Source: an uncultured Eubacteriales bacterium (GTDB lineage: Bacteria; Bacillota; Clostridia; Oscillospirales; Oscillospiraceae). Taken from it: a stretch of DNA of 64,000 bases. Position 1 is the first letter of the stretch. Every line of letters begins with the position of its first letter. The notes under the pieces are model-generated. The model did no database searches. It saw only the letters and a program-made list of their open reading frames with translations, and had not been told where the DNA came from. Of the stretch, positions 59,599-64,000 are shown piece by piece. Where the stretch lies: assembly GCA_900549475.1 (NCBI GenBank), contig UROF01000007.1:1-64000 (forward strand), read 5' to 3'. The translations under genes and the position numbers were made by a program.

Positions 59599-60783
59599 AT
59601 GAACGAACTGGAACTGAAATACGGCTGCAACCCCAATCAGAAGCCTTCCCGGATCTATATGAAGGACGGCAGCGATCTGCCCATCACCGTCCTCAACGGC
59701 AAGCCGGGCTATATCAACTTTATGGATGCCTTCAACTCCTGGCAGCTGGTCAAGGAGCTGAAGGAGGCTCTGGGTATGCCTGCCGCCGCCTCCTTCAAGC
59801 ATGTGAGCCCCACCTCCGCCGCTGTGGGTATCCCCCTGAGCCATGAGCTCAAGCGGGCTTGCTTTGTGGACGATGTGGAGGGCCTGGACGACAGCCCCCT
59901 GGCCTGTGCCTATGCCCGTGCCCGCGGCACCGACCGGCTGTGCTCCTTCGGTGACTGGGCCGCCCTCAGCGATGTGTGCGATGAGACCACTGCCCGGCTG
60001 CTCCAGCGGGAGGTGTCCGACGGCGTCATTGCCCCGGGCTATACCCCCGAGGCTCTGGCTATTCTCAAGACCAAGCGCAAGGGCAACTATAACGTGGTGC
60101 AGATCGACCCGGATTACGTCCCCGCCGAGCAGGAGACCAAGGATGTCTTCGGCATCACCTTCCAGCAGGGCCGCAACAACTTCAAGATCGGCCCCCATCT
60201 GCTGGAGAACATTGTCACCGCCAACAAGGACCTGCCGGAGACCGCCAAGCGGGATATGATCGTGGCCCTCATCACCCTCAAGTACACCCAGTCCAACTCT
60301 GTGTGCTATGCGGTGGACGGCCAGGCCATCGGCGTGGGCGCCGGCCAGCAGAGCCGCATCCACTGCACCCGTCTGGCAGGCAGCAAGGCGGACACTTGGT
60401 TCCTCCGTCAGCACCCCAAGACCCTGAATCTGCCCTTCCTGCCCACCCTGGGCCGGCCGGAGCGTGACAACGTCATCGACAGCTACATCAACGGCAACGA
60501 GGAGGATGTCTGCGCCGACGGCTACTGGCAGAAGTACTTCACCACCCAGCCGGAGCCTCTCACCATCCGGGAGCGCCGGGTGTGGCTGAGCACCTTCAAC
60601 AATGTGGCCCTGGGCAGCGATGCCTTCTTCCCCTTCCCCGACAACATCGAGCGGGCGAGAAAGAGCGGCGTGCGGTACGTGGCGGAGCCCGGCGGTTCCA
60701 TCCGCGATGACCTGGTCATCGCCAAGTGTGACGATTACGACATGGCCATGGCCTTTACCGGCATGCGCCTGTTCCACCACTAA
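59599..60783 (+). CDS. purH: AICAR transformylase (formyltransferase-only PurH)
   Basis: The 394-residue protein corresponds to the C-terminal AICAR transformylase domain of PurH, without the N-terminal MGS-type cyclohydrolase domain. Seen: LKYGCNPNQKPSRIY at the start, NFMDAFNSWQLVKEL, AAASFKHVSPTSAAVG (the KH catalytic lysine-histidine), SNSVCYAVDGQAIGVGAGQQSRIHCTRLAG and EPGGSIRDDLVI. It transfers formyl from 10-formyl-THF to AICAR. The cyclohydrolase step is provided by the PurO-type gene in the same operon. Confidence 0.93.
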   Translation: MNELELKYGCNPNQKPSRIYMKDGSDLPITVLNGKPGYINFMDAFNSWQLVKELKEALGMPAAASFKHVSPTSAAVGIPLSHELKRACFVDDVEGLDDSPLACAYARARGTDRLCSFGDWAALSDVCDETTARLLQREVSDGVIAPGYTPEALAILKTKRKGNYNVVQIDPDYVPAEQETKDVFGITFQQGRNNFKIGPHLLENIVTANKDLPETAKRDMIVALITLKYTQSNSVCYAVDGQAIGVGAGQQSRIHCTRLAGSKADTWFLRQHPKTLNLPFLPTLGRPERDNVIDSYINGNEEDVCADGYWQKYFTTQPEPLTIRERRVWLSTFNNVALGSDAFFPFPDNIERARKSGVRYVAEPGGSIRDDLVIAKCDDYDMAMAFTGMRLFHH

Positions 60784-60799
60784 GGAAAACGATACAGCA

Positions 60800-60844
60800 C
60801 CCCTGGCGGAGACGGCCGTTTCACCGGCCGTCCCCGTCAGGGGC
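60800..60844 (+). other. Intercistronic hairpins between purH and purD
   Basis: A long stem (arms 60800-60818 and 60826-60844, two mismatches) with inner GACGGCCG/CGGCCGTC, and a small CTGTCC-GGACAG hairpin immediately after. No T-run follows, so it is more likely an mRNA stability or processing element than a terminator. Confidence 0.4.
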
Positions 60845-60896
60845 GAAACTGTCCATTGGGGACAGAGACAATCGGAAAAAAGGAGAGATCGACCTT

Positions 60897-62174
60897 ATGA
60901 AGATCATGGTCATCGGCGGCGGCGGCCGGGAGCATGCCATTATCCGCAAGCTCAGGGAGGACCCCCGCGCCGAGGAGATCTACGCCCTGCCGGGCAACGG
61001 CGGCATCGCCAAGGACGCCGTCTGTGTCCCCATCGGGGCCAAGGATATATTTGGGATCGTGAATTTTGCCCGGGAAAAGCAGATCGATTTTGCGGTGGTG
61101 GCTCCGGACGATCCCCTGGCTCTGGGGGCGGTGAACGCCCTGAACGCGGTGGGCATCCCCTGCTTCGGCCCCACCCGGGACGCCGCCCGCATTGAGAGCA
61201 GCAAGGTCTTTGCCAAGGACCTGATGGCCCGCTACGGCATCCCCACCGCCGCCTGCCATGTGTTTGACAACATGCAGGAGGCCCTGCGCTATGTGGACCG
61301 CTGCCCCCTGCCGGTAGTGGTGAAGGCCGACGGCCTGGCCCTGGGCAAGGGCGTGGTCATTGCCGTCACCCGGGCAGAGGCGGTGCTGGCCGTGCGCTCC
61401 ATGATGGAGGAGAAGGTGTTTGGCGAGAGCGGCACCCGGGTGGTGGTGGAGGAGTTCCTCTCCGGCCCGGAGGTCAGCGTCCTCTCCTTCACCGACGGGG
61501 AGACGATTGTCCCCATGGTGTCCTCCATGGACCACAAGCGGGCCCACGACGGAGATGAGGGCCCCAACACCGGCGGCATGGGCACTGTGGCCCCCAATCC
61601 CTACTACACCCCGGAGATCGCCCAGCGGTGCATGGAGGAGATCTTCCTGCCCACCATCCGGGCCATGAAGGCGGAGGGCTGCCCCTTCAAGGGCTGCCTT
61701 TACTTCGGCCTCATGCTCACCGAGGACGGCCCCAAGGTCATCGAGTACAACTGCCGCTTCGGCGACCCGGAGACCCAGGTGGTGCTGCCTCTCCTGGAGG
61801 GAAGCCTGCTGGAGATCATGCTGGCCACCGCTGAGGGCCGGCTCCATGAGGTGCCGGTAACATTCCGCAGCGGCGCCGCCTGCTGCGTGGTGCTGGCTTC
61901 TCAAGGCTATCCCAAGGAGTACAAAAAAGGCTATCCCATCACCCTCCCGGCCCTGAAGGACGGGGAGGAGATCTATATTGCCGGCGCGGAGGAGAAGGAT
62001 GGACAGCTTCTCACCAGCGGCGGCCGGGTGCTGGGGGCCGTAGCCGTGGGCGATGATCTGCGGCAGGCCGTTACCGCCGCCTACGATTTGGCGGACCGCA
62101 TCCACTTTGACAACGCCTTCTGCCGCCGGGATATTGGCCGGCGGGCCCTGGAGGCACTGGGAGGAGAGAAATAA
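60897..62174 (+). CDS. purD: GAR synthetase (phosphoribosylamine-glycine ligase)
   Basis: The 425-residue ATP-grasp enzyme joins glycine to phosphoribosylamine. Blocks: VIGGGGREHAIIRKL at residue 5, GPTRDAARIESSKVFAKDLMARYGIPTA, PVVVKADGLALGKGVVIA, DHKRAHDGDEGPNTGGMGTVAP and EYNCRFGDPETQVVLP. Normal length. AAAGGAG lies upstream of the ATG. Confidence 0.96.
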   Translation: MKIMVIGGGGREHAIIRKLREDPRAEEIYALPGNGGIAKDAVCVPIGAKDIFGIVNFAREKQIDFAVVAPDDPLALGAVNALNAVGIPCFGPTRDAARIESSKVFAKDLMARYGIPTAACHVFDNMQEALRYVDRCPLPVVVKADGLALGKGVVIAVTRAEAVLAVRSMMEEKVFGESGTRVVVEEFLSGPEVSVLSFTDGETIVPMVSSMDHKRAHDGDEGPNTGGMGTVAPNPYYTPEIAQRCMEEIFLPTIRAMKAEGCPFKGCLYFGLMLTEDGPKVIEYNCRFGDPETQVVLPLLEGSLLEIMLATAEGRLHEVPVTFRSGAACCVVLASQGYPKEYKKGYPITLPALKDGEEIYIAGAEEKDGQLLTSGGRVLGAVAVGDDLRQAVTAAYDLADRIHFDNAFCRRDIGRRALEALGGEK

Positions 62175-62175
62175 C

Positions 62176-64000
62176 ATGGTATACCGGATCTATGTGGAAA
62201 AGCGGCCGGGCCTGAGCCCGGAGGCGGGGAGCCTTCTGGGGGATCTGCAGAACTTCCTGGGCCTTACCGCTCTGACAGGTTTGCGCATTCTCAACCGCTA
62301 CGACGTGGAGGGCATCAGCCGGGAGGTCTATGACAAGGCCCGTGACGTGGTGTTCTCCGAGCCCCAGGTGGATGTGACCTATGAGGAGACCTTCCCCATG
62401 CCCCAGGGCAAGTGGCAGGTCCTGGCAGTGGAGTCCCTGCCGGGTCAGTTCGATCAGCGCTCCGACTCCTGCGCCCAGTGCATCCAGCTGATGGCCGGCG
62501 TGGAGCGGCCTCTGGTGGCCTGCGCCAAGGTCTACCTCCTGGAGGGAGACCTGACCGCGGAGGACCTGGAGAAGCTTCGCCACTATCTCATCAACCCGGT
62601 GGAGAGCCGGGAGGCCTCTCTGGACAAACCTGAGACCCTGCGGCGCACCTACGATGTGCCCCACAGCGTCCGTACCCTCACGGGCTTCACCGCCCTGGAC
62701 GAGGCAGGCCTTGCCGCCCTTCTGGAGGAGCTGGGCCTTGCCATGGACCTGGACGACCTGAAGTTCCTCCAGGCCTACTTCCGTGATGACGAGCACCGGG
62801 ACCCCACCATTACCGAGATCCGGGTGGTGGACACCTACTGGTCCGACCACTGCCGCCACACCACCTTCTCCACCCATCTGGATGATATTTCCATCGACGA
62901 CCCGGCGGTGAAGGAGGCCTATGAGCGCTACCTTGCCGCCCGGGTGGAGGTCTACGGAGAGGACAAGGCGGCCAAGCGGCCCCAGACCCTCATGGACATG
63001 GCCACCATCGGTGCCAAGACCCTGAAGAAGCGGGGCCTTCTCCCGGAGCTGGACGAGAGCGAGGAGATCAATGCCTGCTCCATCCACGTTCCTGCCCAGG
63101 TAGATGGACAGACACAGGACTGGCTCCTCATGTTCAAGAACGAGACCCACAACCACCCCACGGAGATCGAGCCCTTCGGCGGCGCGGCCACCTGCATCGG
63201 CGGCTGTATCCGTGACCCCCTCTCCGGCCGGGCCTATGTCCACCAGGCCATGCGTGTCACTGGCGGCGGCGACCCCCGGGTGTCCTTCGCCGATACCACT
63301 CCGGGCAAGCTGCCCCAGCGTAAGATCGCCCAGACCGCCGCGGCGGGCTACAGCTCCTACGGCAACCAGATCGGCCTTGCCACCGGACACGTGGCGGAGG
63401 TCTACCACCCCGGCTACATTGCCAAGCGCCTGGAGTGCGGCGCGGTGGTGGGTGCTGCGCCCGCCAGCCATGTCCGCCGTGAGGTGCCCGCCCCCGGAGA
63501 CGTGGTGATCCTCCTGGGCGGCCGTACCGGCCGTGACGGCATCGGCGGCGCCACCGGCTCCTCCAAGAGCCACAACCAGAAGTCTCTGACCACCATGGCC
63601 AGCGAGGTCCAGAAGGGCAACGCCCCCGAGGAGCGTAAGCTTCAGCGCCTCTTCCGTGACGGCAGCGTTACCCGGCTCATCAAGCGCTGCAACGACTTCG
63701 GTGCCGGCGGCGTATCCGTGGCCATCGGCGAGCTGGCCGACGGCCTTGCCATCGACCTGGACGCAGTGCGTAAGAAGTACGAGGGCCTGGACGGCACGGA
63801 GCTGGCTATCTCTGAGAGCCAGGAACGTATGGCCGTAGTGGTGGCTCCCGAGGATGCGGAGGCCTTTATGGCCGCCGCTCAGCGTGAGAACCTGGAGGCC
63901 TACCAGGTGGCGGTGGTCACCGAGAGCCCCCGCATGGTCATGAAATGGAAGGGCCAGACCATCGCGGATCTCAGCCGGGAGTTCCTCAATACCAACGGCG
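62176..64000 (+). CDS. purL: FGAM synthase, clostridial long type (cut by window edge)
   Basis: The frame is open from ATG 62176 to the end of the window, 608 codons, with no stop. It starts YRIYVEKRPGLSPEAGSLLGDLQNFLGL, which is the PurS-like N-terminal part of the fused single-chain PurL of Clostridia (about 1,240 residues). Later come DTYWSDHCRHTTF, FKNETHNHPTEIEPFGGAATCIGG and GRDGIGGATGSS, the ATP and metal site of the synthetase domain. The C-terminal glutaminase domain lies beyond the window. It starts one base after the purD stop. Confidence 0.95.
   Translation, partial: MVYRIYVEKRPGLSPEAGSLLGDLQNFLGLTALTGLRILNRYDVEGISREVYDKARDVVFSEPQVDVTYEETFPMPQGKWQVLAVESLPGQFDQRSDSCAQCIQLMAGVERPLVACAKVYLLEGDLTAEDLEKLRHYLINPVESREASLDKPETLRRTYDVPHSVRTLTGFTALDEAGLAALLEELGLAMDLDDLKFLQAYFRDDEHRDPTITEIRVVDTYWSDHCRHTTFSTHLDDISIDDPAVKEAYERYLAARVEVYGEDKAAKRPQTLMDMATIGAKTLKKRGLLPELDESEEINACSIHVPAQVDGQTQDWLLMFKNETHNHPTEIEPFGGAATCIGGCIRDPLSGRAYVHQAMRVTGGGDPRVSFADTTPGKLPQRKIAQTAAAGYSSYGNQIGLATGHVAEVYHPGYIAKRLECGAVVGAAPASHVRREVPAPGDVVILLGGRTGRDGIGGATGSSKSHNQKSLTTMASEVQKGNAPEERKLQRLFRDGSVTRLIKRCNDFGAGGVSVAIGELADGLAIDLDAVRKKYEGLDGTELAISESQERMAVVVAPEDAEAFMAAAQRENLEAYQVAVVTESPRMVMKWKGQTIADLSREFLNTNG

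Noticed and set aside
58129..60780. 883-codon minus-strand frame over purB and purH
   Set aside because: Antisense shadow of two well-supported genes, without a family-like motif or ribosome site.
1..64000. CRISPR array, rRNA, complete tRNA or complete insertion sequence
   Set aside because: No regular spaced repeats, no rRNA signatures, no full cloverleaf and no complete transposase were seen on either strand.

Overview
The window looks like a chromosomal stretch of a Gram-positive anaerobe of the class Clostridia, most likely an Oscillospirales / Oscillospiraceae gut bacterium. This is inferred from a clostridial-type purL, a ZTP riboswitch before purE, a split purH (PurO-type cyclohydrolase plus a transformylase-only protein), two BMP-type nucleoside transporters, strong AGGAGG ribosome sites, and housekeeping genes that are visibly more GC-rich than the accessory blocks. 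No rRNA, CRISPR array or complete tRNA was seen.

Positions 1-27.1 kb are a mosaic with several broken genes. From the left: an excisionase tail, the C-terminus of a type I restriction subunit (hsdR), a uridine phosphorylase, a possible oxidoreductase scrap, and an SDR C-terminus that abuts head-on the C-terminal half of a ribose-type ABC permease. A small sugar-oxidation operon follows (zinc dehydrogenase, 3-hydroxyacyl-CoA-type dehydrogenase, lactonase; 2.6-5.8 kb). A long minus-strand catabolic cluster runs from 16.2 down to 6.1 kb: two DUF917 proteins, a nitroreductase, a dipeptide-type ABC transporter and an Asp/Glu/hydantoin-type racemase, divergent from a PucR-type regulator. A GH2 glycosidase, a truncated serine recombinase and a GNAT come next. 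Then an hsdM gene carries an early nonsense codon and is fused at its 3' end to a ferredoxin fragment. The block ends with cargo typical of integrative elements: DUF3846, an amidoligase and a class II glutamine amidotransferase. The broken genes at the joins mean that either real rearrangement or assembly chimerism must be considered.

Positions 27.2-47.2 kb carry two nucleoside/sugar scavenging islands. The first pairs two deaminase-type amidohydrolases and two MerR regulators, one of them a large fusion, with a BMP-family transporter. The second is an AraC-regulated BMP transporter followed by an amidohydrolase, a ribokinase-like kinase, an arabinose-5-phosphate-isomerase-like SIS protein, an RbsD/FucU mutarotase and a GATase-like protein. 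Its order suggests import, opening, phosphorylation and isomerisation of a pentose-containing compound.

Positions 47.4-64 kb are core metabolism: carAB on the minus strand, behind a leader peptide that overlaps an intrinsic terminator (an arrangement like the enteric pyrBI attenuator), and divergently the purine operon purE-C-F-M-N-O-B-H-D-L behind a ZTP riboswitch. The operon's PurF homologue lacks the N-terminal catalytic cysteine.
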